NCBI RefSeq assembly: GCF_900659615.1
Contig: NZ_CAACUY010000085.1
Span: forward strand, 1 to 33,953
Source of the DNA: Actinomadura fibrosa
GTDB taxonomy: Bacteria; Actinomycetota; Actinomycetes; Streptosporangiales; Streptosporangiaceae
Direction of reading: 5' to 3'
Length of the DNA stretch: 33,953 nt
Within the stretch, counting starts at the first letter, position 1; the number at the start of each line of letters is the position of its first letter. Of this stretch, positions 22,380 to 33,439 are shown one piece after another. The position numbers were made by a program, and so were the translations under genes. The notes under the pieces were generated by a model. It was not told the origin of the DNA and made no database searches. It was given only the letters and a program-made list of their open reading frames with translations.

Positions 22380-23324
22380 TCAGAGGCGGATCACGGTCTT
22401 GCCGCGGGCACCGCCCGCGCGGGCGGCGGCCAGCGCGGCCGGCGCCTCCTCCAGCGGGATCTCGCGCTCGACCGTCACGCGCAGCTCGCTCGCGTCGATC
22501 AGCGCGGACAGCCGGTCCAGCAGCTCGGCCGTGGGCGCGCTCTCGATGTTGGTCCCGCGGACCTCCCGCGCCGCCATCGCGTCGGGGTTGACCGCCCAGA
22601 TCGTGCTGACGTAGGCGCCGCCGGGCCGCAGGAGCTGCGCGAGCTGCTCGGTCCCGCCGGTGTCGCTGACCATGTCCAGGATGGCGTCGATGCCGTCGGA
22701 GTGGGCCGCGAGCACCTGGCCGTTGAGGTCGCCCTTGGAGTGGTCGACGGTCTCGTCGGCGCCGAGCCTGCGCATCGTGCCCGCCATGTCGGCGCGGGCG
22801 GTGGCGATCACCTTCGCGCCCGCCCGCGACGCGAGCTGGACGGCGCTCTGCCCGACCCCGCCGGTCGCCCCGACGACGAGGACGGTCTGCCCGCCGTCGA
22901 TCCGGGCCTCGTCCACCATGGCGAGCGCGGTCAGGCTCGCGGTCGGCACCGCGGCCGCCTGCGTGTAGATCATCCCGTCGGGCATCCGGGCGACCGGGCC
23001 GTCGGCGGCGGCGAGCGTGTACTCGGCGTAGCTGCCGAGGCCGCGCGCGAGGCCGAAGAACGAGCCGTAGACCTGCTCGCCGTGCCGCAGGCGGGTCACG
23101 CCCTCGCCGACCGCGTCGACGACGCCCGCGCCGTCCTGGCCGAGGATCAGCGGGAACGGCGCCTCGACGGTGTCCTTGAGCAGCCCGTCGGCGACCTTCC
23201 AGTCCATGGGGTTCATCCCCGCCGCGATCATCTTGACCAGGATCTCGCCGGGCCCCGGCTCCGGGCGCGGCACGTCGATGAGCGCCGGTGTGGCGCCGTA
23301 CTCGGACACGGCGATGGCTCGCAT
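22380..23324 (-). CDS. NADP-dependent quinone oxidoreductase-like dehydrogenase (MDR family)
   Basis: A 314-residue medium-chain dehydrogenase/reductase without zinc ligands. The GroES-like N-terminal half has GMNPMDWKVADG and LGQDGAGVVDAVGEGV, and the Rossmann half has VVGATGGVGQSAVQLA starting near residue 149. ADETVDHSK and LRPGGAYVSTIW are usual for quinone reductase/crotonyl-type NADPH oxidoreductases. The structural-zinc cysteine cluster of alcohol dehydrogenases is absent. The substrate is unknown. The ATG at 23324 has GGGGGGA upstream. It lies 105 bp downstream of the penicillin-binding protein gene. Confidence 0.9.
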   Translation of the reverse strand: MRAIAVSEYGATPALIDVPRPEPGPGEILVKMIAAGMNPMDWKVADGLLKDTVEAPFPLILGQDGAGVVDAVGEGVTRLRHGEQVYGSFFGLARGLGSYAEYTLAAADGPVARMPDGMIYTQAAAVPTASLTALAMVDEARIDGGQTVLVVGATGGVGQSAVQLASRAGAKVIATARADMAGTMRRLGADETVDHSKGDLNGQVLAAHSDGIDAILDMVSDTGGTEQLAQLLRPGGAYVSTIWAVNPDAMAAREVRGTNIESAPTAELLDRLSALIDASELRVTVEREIPLEEAPAALAAARAGGARGKTVIRL

Positions 23325-23429
23325 GACGATCGTCCCCCCGATCGAGAACCCCCGGGGCGGCTGCGGCCCCGAACGATGATCTACCCGACCGGCCGGGCGA
23401 TCACACCGCCGGGGCCGCGAACGCGCAGG

Positions 23430-25904
23430 TCAGCCGGGCCGCGCGGGCGGGATCGTGGGCAGTTCCGGGGACGGCGTGACCGGCGGCTCGGGGCCGAACG
23501 TCGGCTGCGGGAACGGGTCGTCCGGGCCCGGGTCGTGCGCGCCGGGGCCGGGGCCGCGGCTCGGGCGCAGTGTCACGGTGTCGCCCGGTTCGGCGGAGCC
23601 GGGGCCCGGCGACATCTCGGCGACGGTGTTCTCGCGGTACGCCGTGGACGTCACCGAGCCGCCGACGGCCACCCTGAATCCGGCGTGGCGCAACCGGGCG
23701 GCGGCCGCGCCGACGCGCATACCGCGCACGTCCGGCAGCTTCACCTTGTCCTCGCCCGAGCCCTCGCTGAAGTAGTGCGACGGCGGCTCGTGGAAGGACG
23801 CGGCGGGCGTCTCGGCGAGCGCCCCCTCCATGCTCTGCTGCCAGATCGGCGCGGGGATCGTCGCCCCGAAGACGGCGCCGTAGCACTCGCCGTCCATGCA
23901 GAGGCTGTCCATCGGGTACTTGTAGCCGCCGCGCGGGTCGCCGACCCAGACGGCCGCCGCGAGGTCGGGGGTGTACCCGGCGAACCAGGCGGCGGAGAAG
24001 TTGTCCACCGTGCCGGTCTTGCCGGCCGCGGGCCGCCCGATCCCCATGCCCCGCGCCGTGCCCTTGGTGAGGACGCCGCGCAGGACGTGGTTGACGGCGT
24101 CGGCGACGCCCCGGTCGAGGGCCTGCTCGCAGCCGGCGCCGGGGACCTTGAGCTTGTGCCCGGACGCGTCGGTGATCTGCCGGATCGCGACCGGCGAGCA
24201 GTACCGGCCGCGGGCGCCGAACGCCGCGTACGCCGCCGCGAGCCGCACCGGGGACACCGGGTTGAAGCCGAGCGTGAACGACGGGTACTGCTCCAGCGGC
24301 TTGCCGCTCGCCTGCTTCATCCCGAGCCGCTCGGCCATCTTCACGGTCTCGCAGAGGCCGACCTTCTTCTCCAGCGCGAGGAAGAACGTGTTGACCGAGT
24401 GGTGCGTGCCGGTGACCAGGCTGAACGTGCGCCCGCCCTCACCGTCGGCGGAGTTGCGCAGGGACGCGCTCGCGTCCCCGACACGGCGCCCCTTGCAGTC
24501 GCGGTACCCGACGGGCGTGTAGCTGCGCGGCGCCATGAGCCGGGTGCCGAACGGCAGGTCCTCCTCCAGCGCGGCGGCGAGCGTGAACACCTTGAACGTC
24601 GAGCCGGCCTGCATGCCGATGCTGGAGCCGTGGCTCGCGTCCGCGGCGAAGTTGATCCAGGTCTTGCCGCGCACCCTGTCGGAGCCGAGTTTGCGGTCCA
24701 CGACCATCGCCTTGATCTCGCCGGTGCCCGGCTGCACCATCGCCTCGGCCGCGGCCTTGCGCGCCGAGTTCCTCCGCGGGACGTGCCCGTCCACGGCGCG
24801 CTGCGCGGCCCGCTGGGCGCGCCAGTCCAGCGTCGTGCGGATCGTGAGGCCGCCGCGTTTGAGCAGCTTCTCCCGGTCCCCGGCGGTCGCGCCGAACACG
24901 GGGTTGGTGAGGATCTCGCGCTGCACGTAGTCGCAGAAGAACGGCGCCTTGCTGCTCACGCAGCCGCTCTTGACGTCCTGGACGTGCAGCTTGATGGGCT
25001 GCGCGGCGGTGCGGTCCGCGACGTCCCGGCCGAGCCAGCCGAGGTCGGCCATCCGGCGCAGCACGATGTCGCGGCGCTCGCGGGCCGCCTCCGGGTGGTG
25101 GACGGGGTCGTAGGCGTAGGGGTAGCGGACGACGCCGGCGAGCATCGCCGCCTCGGCGAGGTTCAGCCGGGCGGCGGGCTTGGAGAAGTAGTGCCGGGAC
25201 GCGGCCTCGATGCCGTACGCCCCGTCGCCGTAGTAGGCGATGTTGAGGTAGCGGCGGAGGATCTCGTCCTTGGAGAAGCGCTTCTCCAGCGCCACCGCGT
25301 ACCGCAGCTCGCGGATCTTGCGGGCGGCGGTGACCTCCTTGGCGGCCTGCTGCTCGGCGGCCGAGTCGGCCTGGGTGAGCAGGAGGTTCTTGACGAGCTG
25401 CTGGGTGATGCCGGAGCCGCCCTGGGTGACCTGGCCGCTGGTGAGGTTGCTGGCCAGCGCCCGGAGCGTGCCCTGCGAGTCGATGGCGCCGTGCTGGTAG
25501 AAGCGGTTGTCCTCGATGGCGAGCACCGCGCGCCGGGCGACCGGCGCGATCCGGTCGAGCGGGACGTCCACCCGGTTCTGGTAGAAGAACGTCGCGAGCG
25601 TGGAGCCGTCCGCGGCGAGGATCTTGGAGCGCTGCGGGACGCCGGAGGTGCTCAGCCCGTCCGGCTCGCTCTCGAACCAGTCGGCGGCGTCGCGGGCGCC
25701 GACGCCCGCGGTGCAGGCCGTGGGCAGCAGCATGAGCGCGACGAGCAGGCCGGCCAGGCCGCCTAAGGCGCCCAAGCCGCGGATCGCGCGGGCCTTCTCG
25801 GCGCGCGTCGTCGATCCGGCGAGCACGCGGCGCGGGCGGCGCGCCGGTGCGGGGGCTCCGTCGTCCAGGGCGTCCCCGCCGTCGTTTCCGGCCTCGATCG
25901 GCAC
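23430..25904 (-). CDS. Class A penicillin-binding protein (transglycosylase-transpeptidase) with PASTA domain
   Basis: About 824 residues, polymerising and cross-linking peptidoglycan outside the membrane. In order: a short cytoplasmic tail, one membrane helix (about 42-64), the GT51 transglycosylase with EDNRFYQHG (E131) and QGGSGITQQL, then the transpeptidase with GSTFK (nucleophile S435), SVN (S503) and KTGT (K629). A PASTA repeat (about 722-785, PDVRGMRVGAAAARL) and a Pro-rich tail follow. The layout matches mycobacterial PonA-type enzymes. The start is uncertain: the GTG at 25904 gives a normal tail length but lacks a Shine-Dalgarno, and the open frame continues to a GTG at 26012 inside mazG. 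mazG lies 70 bp upstream on the same strand. Confidence 0.93.
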   Translation of the reverse strand: MPIEAGNDGGDALDDGAPAPARRPRRVLAGSTTRAEKARAIRGLGALGGLAGLLVALMLLPTACTAGVGARDAADWFESEPDGLSTSGVPQRSKILAADGSTLATFFYQNRVDVPLDRIAPVARRAVLAIEDNRFYQHGAIDSQGTLRALASNLTSGQVTQGGSGITQQLVKNLLLTQADSAAEQQAAKEVTAARKIRELRYAVALEKRFSKDEILRRYLNIAYYGDGAYGIEAASRHYFSKPAARLNLAEAAMLAGVVRYPYAYDPVHHPEAARERRDIVLRRMADLGWLGRDVADRTAAQPIKLHVQDVKSGCVSSKAPFFCDYVQREILTNPVFGATAGDREKLLKRGGLTIRTTLDWRAQRAAQRAVDGHVPRRNSARKAAAEAMVQPGTGEIKAMVVDRKLGSDRVRGKTWINFAADASHGSSIGMQAGSTFKVFTLAAALEEDLPFGTRLMAPRSYTPVGYRDCKGRRVGDASASLRNSADGEGGRTFSLVTGTHHSVNTFFLALEKKVGLCETVKMAERLGMKQASGKPLEQYPSFTLGFNPVSPVRLAAAYAAFGARGRYCSPVAIRQITDASGHKLKVPGAGCEQALDRGVADAVNHVLRGVLTKGTARGMGIGRPAAGKTGTVDNFSAAWFAGYTPDLAAAVWVGDPRGGYKYPMDSLCMDGECYGAVFGATIPAPIWQQSMEGALAETPAASFHEPPSHYFSEGSGEDKVKLPDVRGMRVGAAAARLRHAGFRVAVGGSVTSTAYRENTVAEMSPGPGSAEPGDTVTLRPSRGPGPGAHDPGPDDPFPQPTFGPEPPVTPSPELPTIPPARPG

Positions 25905-25974
25905 GGGCCCAGGGTAGACGTGCGTACCGCGCCAGACCACCCCATCGGCGATTCCATGGTGGATATCGCCCGAT

Positions 25975-26997
25975 TCAGTCGTTCTGCCGTCGCCGTTCCC
26001 ACGCCCTGACACGGTCGCGGAATACCCGTGAAACGGCGCGCAACTCCGCTTCGGGATCGAGGCCCCGCTCGCGGGCCTCCCGGACGAGCTCGAAAAGCCT
26101 TACGCCCAGGTCATCACCGCCGCCCGCGCCGTTTTCCGAGCCGTTCCCTGAGCCGTTGTCCGATCCGTTCTCCGGCCCGGTCTCCGGCGGGGCCGCGGGG
26201 GCGCCGATCCGGTCCGCGCGGCGCTGGAGCTGCGCGGCGAGCGACAGCGCGGGCTGCCCCATCGGGACGCCGTCGAGCGCCGACGCGTCCGCGCCGCTCT
26301 TCTCCGCGCGCTCCGCCGCCTTGATCCGCTCCCAGTTGGCGTTGACCTCGTCCGCGCCGGAAACGCTCACGTCCGCGAACACGTGCGGGTGGCGGCGGAC
26401 GAGCTTGTCGACGATCCCGGCGGCCACGTCGTCGATGGTGAACGCCGTCTCGTCGTCCCGCTCCGCGGCGACCGCCGCGTGGAACGCCACCTGCATCAGG
26501 ACGTCGCCGAGCTCCTCGCGCAGCGCGCCGAGGTCGCCGGACTCGACGGTGTCGGCGACCTCGTACGCCTCCTCCAGCAGGTACGGGACGAGGGTGGCGT
26601 GCGTCTGCTCGCGGTCCCACGGGCACTCGCGGCGCAGCGTGTCCATCACGGACACGAGGTCGAGGACGCGCGCTCCCGGCAGGTCGTACGAGCCGTGCAG
26701 GACCTCGACGTCCAGGGGGTCGCCGACGGCGAGCGTGCCGATCCCGCGCATCAGCGCCTCGTCGCCCTCCGGCGCCGCGACCCACACGACGTCCTCCCGC
26801 CGCGCCGCCGCGACCAGCGCGCCCGCGTCCGGCTCGGCGACCTCCTCGGGGACGACCCCCGCCTCGCGCAGGTAGGGCAGCAGCGGATGGCCCGGCCGCA
26901 CCTGGACGCGCGCGGCCGACCGCAGCGCCTCCCACGCCTTCCAGGACAGCAGGCCCGGCGCGACCCGGTGCGTGGTCGCGAGCAGGGTGAGGCCCAT
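25975..26997 (-). CDS. mazG: MazG nucleoside triphosphate pyrophosphohydrolase
   Basis: A 340-residue hydrolase of NTPs to NMPs and pyrophosphate, a housecleaning and stress role. The N-terminal 105 residues are an actinobacterial extension. The MazG core begins around VMDTLRRECPWDREQTH (117-133), with metal-binding acidic motifs LLEEAYEVADTVE and LREELGDVLMQVAFH. A second helical part contains HPHVFADV and VNANWERIKAAE. An Asn-Gly-Ser repeat linker (ENGSDNGSGNGSENGAGGG) interrupts the C-terminal region. The ATG shares one base with the stop of the SurA-like gene (TGATG), indicating translational coupling. Confidence 0.94.
   Translation of the reverse strand: MGLTLLATTHRVAPGLLSWKAWEALRSAARVQVRPGHPLLPYLREAGVVPEEVAEPDAGALVAAARREDVVWVAAPEGDEALMRGIGTLAVGDPLDVEVLHGSYDLPGARVLDLVSVMDTLRRECPWDREQTHATLVPYLLEEAYEVADTVESGDLGALREELGDVLMQVAFHAAVAAERDDETAFTIDDVAAGIVDKLVRRHPHVFADVSVSGADEVNANWERIKAAERAEKSGADASALDGVPMGQPALSLAAQLQRRADRIGAPAAPPETGPENGSDNGSGNGSENGAGGGDDLGVRLFELVREARERGLDPEAELRAVSRVFRDRVRAWERRRQND
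26129..26176 (-). repeat. Four 12-bp repeats in mazG encoding an Asn-Gly-Ser linker
   Basis: Four consecutive 12-mers of the form CCGTTnnCnGAn (plus strand) occupy 26129-26176 and encode ENGS-type tetrapeptides. Being a multiple of three they can vary in number without frameshift. Confidence 0.8.
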
Positions 26998-27668
26998 CAG
27001 CGCTCGACGCCGGTCTCGGGGCTGGACAGCCGGTAGGCGACCGGCCCGATGTCGCCCCGCGCCGGGTCGAACGTCCCGTAGCGCGGGTTGATCTTGATGT
27101 GCATGCGGTCGGCGGTCGTGCGGAACAGCTGGTTCCAGTTCTGCCCGGCCTGCGCGGTCTGCGGGCTCTGCGGGTTGCCGTCCGCGCCGAACCGCCGCAT
27201 CACGAGCTGCTGGGTGGCGAGGAAGCGCGCCACGTCCCGGGTGCGCTCCCGCGGCAGGCCGCTCGCCAGCGTGAACGAGCCGGACCCGCCGCGCTGGTCG
27301 AGCAGCGACACGATCGCGTCGGTCTGCGACTCCTGGACCGCCACGCCCTGGTCGCGGGCCATCCGGGCGGCGACGCGGAAGTTCACCAGCAGGGTCAGCG
27401 CGCCCCGCACGTCCGACTCGCCCGAGTCGGCCCCGATCTGCCCGGTCGGGTCGTTGGGGTTGGACCGCATCTGGTTGGCGACGCTGTCCTTCGCGAACTG
27501 CGACCGCCAGTCGCGGACGGTCTGGCTCAGCGTGGTCACGGTGATCCGGTCGCCGCCGACGAGCGCGGCCGTGCCCACCTGCCGGTCGCCGCCGCAGCCG
27601 GCCAGCGCGCCGGCCGCCGCCAGCGCGGCCGCCGTGATCCTGACGGGCCTGCCGAACGCCTTACCCAC
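26997..27668 (-). CDS. SurA N-terminal domain-like lipoprotein (putative foldase)
   Basis: About 223 residues, exported. The signal peptide ends in lipobox LAGC (C25 from the GTG). The mature protein has a helical chaperone-like body with TVTTLSQTVRDWRSQF, VNFRVAARMARDQGVAV, and a SurA_N-like arrangement, ending in NPRYGTFDPARGDIGPV. The parvulin isomerase domain of full SurA or PrsA is missing, so a chaperone rather than isomerase role is inferred. The GTG at 27668 is preferred because AGGAG lies 5 nt upstream; an ATG at 27683 is in frame with no good site. It sits between mfd and mazG, the conserved actinobacterial arrangement. Confidence 0.82.
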   Translation of the reverse strand: MGKAFGRPVRITAAALAAAGALAGCGGDRQVGTAALVGGDRITVTTLSQTVRDWRSQFAKDSVANQMRSNPNDPTGQIGADSGESDVRGALTLLVNFRVAARMARDQGVAVQESQTDAIVSLLDQRGGSGSFTLASGLPRERTRDVARFLATQQLVMRRFGADGNPQSPQTAQAGQNWNQLFRTTADRMHIKINPRYGTFDPARGDIGPVAYRLSSPETGVER

Positions 27669-27709
27669 GATTGCTCCTGCCATCGGTGATCTTCGGGGGG
27701 ACCGCCAGC

Positions 27710-31303
<3,594 letters not shown>

Positions 31304-31353
31304 CTTCGCCCGCTACTCGATCCACCCCCGGGGGTCGTCCCGTGGGGCTTGCC

Positions 31354-31374
31354 CAGGCACCGCGCGGGTGCCTG
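31354..31374 (-). terminator. Hairpin between the CDP-alcohol operon and mfd
   Basis: CAGGCACC (31354-31361) and GGTGCCTG (31367-31374) form a perfect 8-bp stem with a GCGCG loop in the 234-bp gap. The palindrome ACCCCCGGGGGT (31324-31335) lies between it and mfd. They probably separate the two transcription units. Confidence 0.5.
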
Positions 31375-31537
31375 CGCCGGGCCCCCCGTCCAGCGTCAGG
31401 GCAGCCCGAAGAACCGGGAATCCGTGCGGATCCCGGTGCCGCGTACCAGCCTACGCGCCCCCGCCGACGCCGCGTCCCGCGCCTCGGCGCTCCGCCGCGC
31501 CGGGGCGGGGAGCCGGGCCGGGTGCCGGGGCGGCACG

Positions 31538-31969
31538 CTAGCCGCGGCCGCCGGTGATCAGCTGGCGCAGGGCCGTGCTGGACGTGTGGACGGTGTACGG
31601 GAAGTAGACGATCCGGACACCGCGGGCGCCGAGGTCGGCCTCCAGCCGGTCGCCCTTCTCCGTGCCCTTCCAGTCGTCGCCCTTGAACAGCACGTCGAAG
31701 CCGAGCCGCTCCCACATGACGACCTTGTCGCTGGAGACGTCGGTGACGACCTCGTCCACGCAGGCCATGCTGCCGACGACCGCGAGGCGCTCGGCGAGCG
31801 GCACGATCGGGGCGCGTCCCTTGGCGTCCTGGAGGACCTCGTCGGTGACGACCCCGGCGATCAGGTGGTCGCACTGCCCCTTGGCCCGGCGCAGGATGTT
31901 CAGGTGCCCGATGTGGAACATGTCGTACGCGCCGGGCACGTAGCCGACGACGCCCTTCCGCGCGGTCAC
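31538..31969 (-). CDS. Cytidylyl/adenylyltransferase family enzyme (TagD/RfaE-C-like)
   Basis: A 143-residue nucleotidyltransferase coupling CTP or ATP to a phospho-alcohol or sugar phosphate. The HxGH motif is in GAYDMFHIGHLNILRRAK (H19, H22). KGDDWKGTEKGD near residue 95 corresponds to the substrate loop of glycerol-3-phosphate cytidylyltransferases, and HTSSTALRQ near the C-terminus to the family's ST(T/S) nucleotide motif, so it looks catalytically competent. Because the next gene upstream is a CDP-alcohol phosphatidyltransferase, a CTP-using role making a CDP-alcohol is the simplest inference. The GTG at 31969 overlaps that gene's stop by 4 nt (GTGA). It is the last gene of the operon. 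Confidence 0.88.
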   Translation of the reverse strand: MTARKGVVGYVPGAYDMFHIGHLNILRRAKGQCDHLIAGVVTDEVLQDAKGRAPIVPLAERLAVVGSMACVDEVVTDVSSDKVVMWERLGFDVLFKGDDWKGTEKGDRLEADLGARGVRIVYFPYTVHTSSTALRQLITGGRG

Positions 31970-32811
31970 CGGTGGACCCGCGGGCCGGGGACCGGCCGGT
32001 CGGCGGCCGGCCGCGCCGGGGCGGCGGAGGCGGGGGCGTCCAGGCCCGCGACCTCGCGGAACCACTTGACCGACGCGGCGAGCAGGAACAGCAGGTTGCC
32101 CGCGAAGATCAGCGTGTAGACCGGCAGGAACGCCTCCGGCCAGCCCAGCAGCACGAACGCCACGCACAGCAGCCCGTAGTCGGTGGGGATCACCATCAGC
32201 GAGCGCAGCGTGGACGGGGCGGCCGCGGGCGGCGCCGGGGCCCCGGTGGCGGCCCGGTGCGCGCGGGCCAGCAGGTCCTTGAGGATCATCCCGAAGAACA
32301 TGACGGCGGCGACGACGGTGAAGCCGAGCGGGACCAGCAGGTACGCGGCGTGGTCCAGGTCGAAGAACCGGTAGAACGACACGAGCACGGCACCGTGCAG
32401 CGCGGAGATCTTCAGGCTGTCGACCATGTGGTCGAGGTACTCGCCGGCCTTCGAGCCGCCGCCGCGCAGCCGGGCGAGCTGCCCGTCCGCGGCGTCGAAC
32501 GCGTACCCGACGACGAGGGCCAGGCACACCGCCGGGCCCAGCCAGGGCGCCGGTTCGACCAGGGCGATCAGCGCGATGCCGGTGAAGGTGAAGCACGCAC
32601 TGATGCCCGTCACCTGGTTCGGCGTCAGGCCGGCCACGTAGGACGCGGCGGCGAGCACGCGGCCGAGCTTGCGGTTGACGAACCGGGAGTAGGCGGGGGC
32701 GCCCTTCGCGGTCTTCTGCGCGCCCGCCAGCCGGGACAGCGCGTCGCGGAACCCTCGCGGCGCGGGGGCGGGCGCCGTGCCGGAGGCGGGCCCGGAGGTG
32801 GGTGCGGTCAC
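31966..32811 (-). CDS. CDP-alcohol phosphatidyltransferase family membrane protein
   Basis: A 281-residue integral membrane enzyme transferring a phospho-alcohol or phosphatidyl group from a CDP-linked donor. The family signature is complete, DAADGQLARLRGGG then G123, D127 and D131 (spacing D-x2-D-G-x2-A-R-x8-G-x3-D-x3-D from D106). About six hydrophobic segments are visible, including ISACFTFTGIALIALV, PAVCLALVVGYAF, LVPLGFTVVAAVMFFGMIL and YGLLCVAFVLLGW. The N-terminal 40 residues are Ala/Pro/Gly-rich and cytosolic. The acceptor and head group are unknown. The GTG at 32811 and the stop at 31966 each overlap a neighbouring nucleotidyltransferase gene by 4 nt. Confidence 0.92.
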   Translation of the reverse strand: MTAPTSGPASGTAPAPAPRGFRDALSRLAGAQKTAKGAPAYSRFVNRKLGRVLAAASYVAGLTPNQVTGISACFTFTGIALIALVEPAPWLGPAVCLALVVGYAFDAADGQLARLRGGGSKAGEYLDHMVDSLKISALHGAVLVSFYRFFDLDHAAYLLVPLGFTVVAAVMFFGMILKDLLARAHRAATGAPAPPAAAPSTLRSLMVIPTDYGLLCVAFVLLGWPEAFLPVYTLIFAGNLLFLLAASVKWFREVAGLDAPASAAPARPAADRPVPGPRVHR

Positions 32812-33251
32812 GCGACCGACGTCCTCACTCCGGCCTCGCCGGACTCGCCGGCCAGCGCGGCGCGCAGTGCGGGACTGGCCGTCTCCACGAGGTCGGTGAA
32901 GCGCACGACGCGGGCGCCCGTGCCGTCCAGCAGCGTCTCGGCGTCCGCGGGGACGACCGCGTCCGGCGGGCCCGCGAACAGCACGTCGAAGCGGAGGTCG
33001 CGCCACGCCCGGCGGAGGTCGGCGTGGGTCAGCGCGACGACCTCGGCCACGTGCCGGCAGTTGCCGACGATCTCCATCCGCTCGATCAGCGGGACGATCG
33101 GACGGGTGCCGAGGAGGTCCTCGGCGAGCTCGTCCGCCAGCACGCCCGCGACCAGCCGCCCGCACGAGCGCTCGGCCCGGCGCAGGACGTCCAGATGCCC
33201 GACGTGGAAGAGGTCGAAGACCCCTGGCGAGAAGCCGACCGCCCCGTCCAT
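32808..33251 (-). CDS. Second, divergent HxGH nucleotidyltransferase
   Basis: A 147-residue paralogue-like protein opening the operon. It has the nucleotide-binding SPGVFDLFHVGHLDVLRRAE with H16 and H19. Two parts that are intact in the companion at 31538-31969 are changed here: the GDDW substrate loop reads AGPPDAVVP, and the C-terminal HTSSTALR reads ETASPALR. It could use another substrate, be a regulatory partner of the first enzyme, or be losing activity. The ATG at 33251 is preceded by AAGGGGG; the open frame to 33278 has no better start. It overlaps the phosphatidyltransferase gene by 4 nt. Confidence 0.85.
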   Translation of the reverse strand: MDGAVGFSPGVFDLFHVGHLDVLRRAERSCGRLVAGVLADELAEDLLGTRPIVPLIERMEIVGNCRHVAEVVALTHADLRRAWRDLRFDVLFAGPPDAVVPADAETLLDGTGARVVRFTDLVETASPALRAALAGESGEAGVRTSVA

Positions 33252-33276
33252 CCATCCCCCTTGCGCCTCGCGAGTC

Positions 33277-33286
33277 AACGTACGTT
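33277..33286. promoter_or_regulatory. Short palindrome in the divergent promoter region
   Basis: AACGTACGTT is a perfect 10-bp palindrome in the 188-bp gap between the CDP-alcohol operon and the divergent methyltransferase gene. It lies 26 nt upstream of the operon's first ATG. It could be an operator or chance; the AT-rich stretch next to it suggests promoter DNA. Confidence 0.3.
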
Positions 33287-33439
33287 AGCAGCTCTTTACT
33301 CCCTCGATGTCTCGCTTGTGAGCGGGAGCGGGCGCGGAGGTGAACGAACCGGGCACCCTCCTGTCGCCGGCGCGACACGTCCGCTACCAACAAGGCAATT
33401 TGCGGACAGAGCGCAGCCGGGCGATTACGCTGCGAGACT

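Noticed and set aside
22023..25766. A 1247-codon plus-strand open frame opposite the oxidoreductase and PBP genes
   Set aside because: Same reason: it mirrors well-supported minus-strand genes and has no domain or ribosome site.
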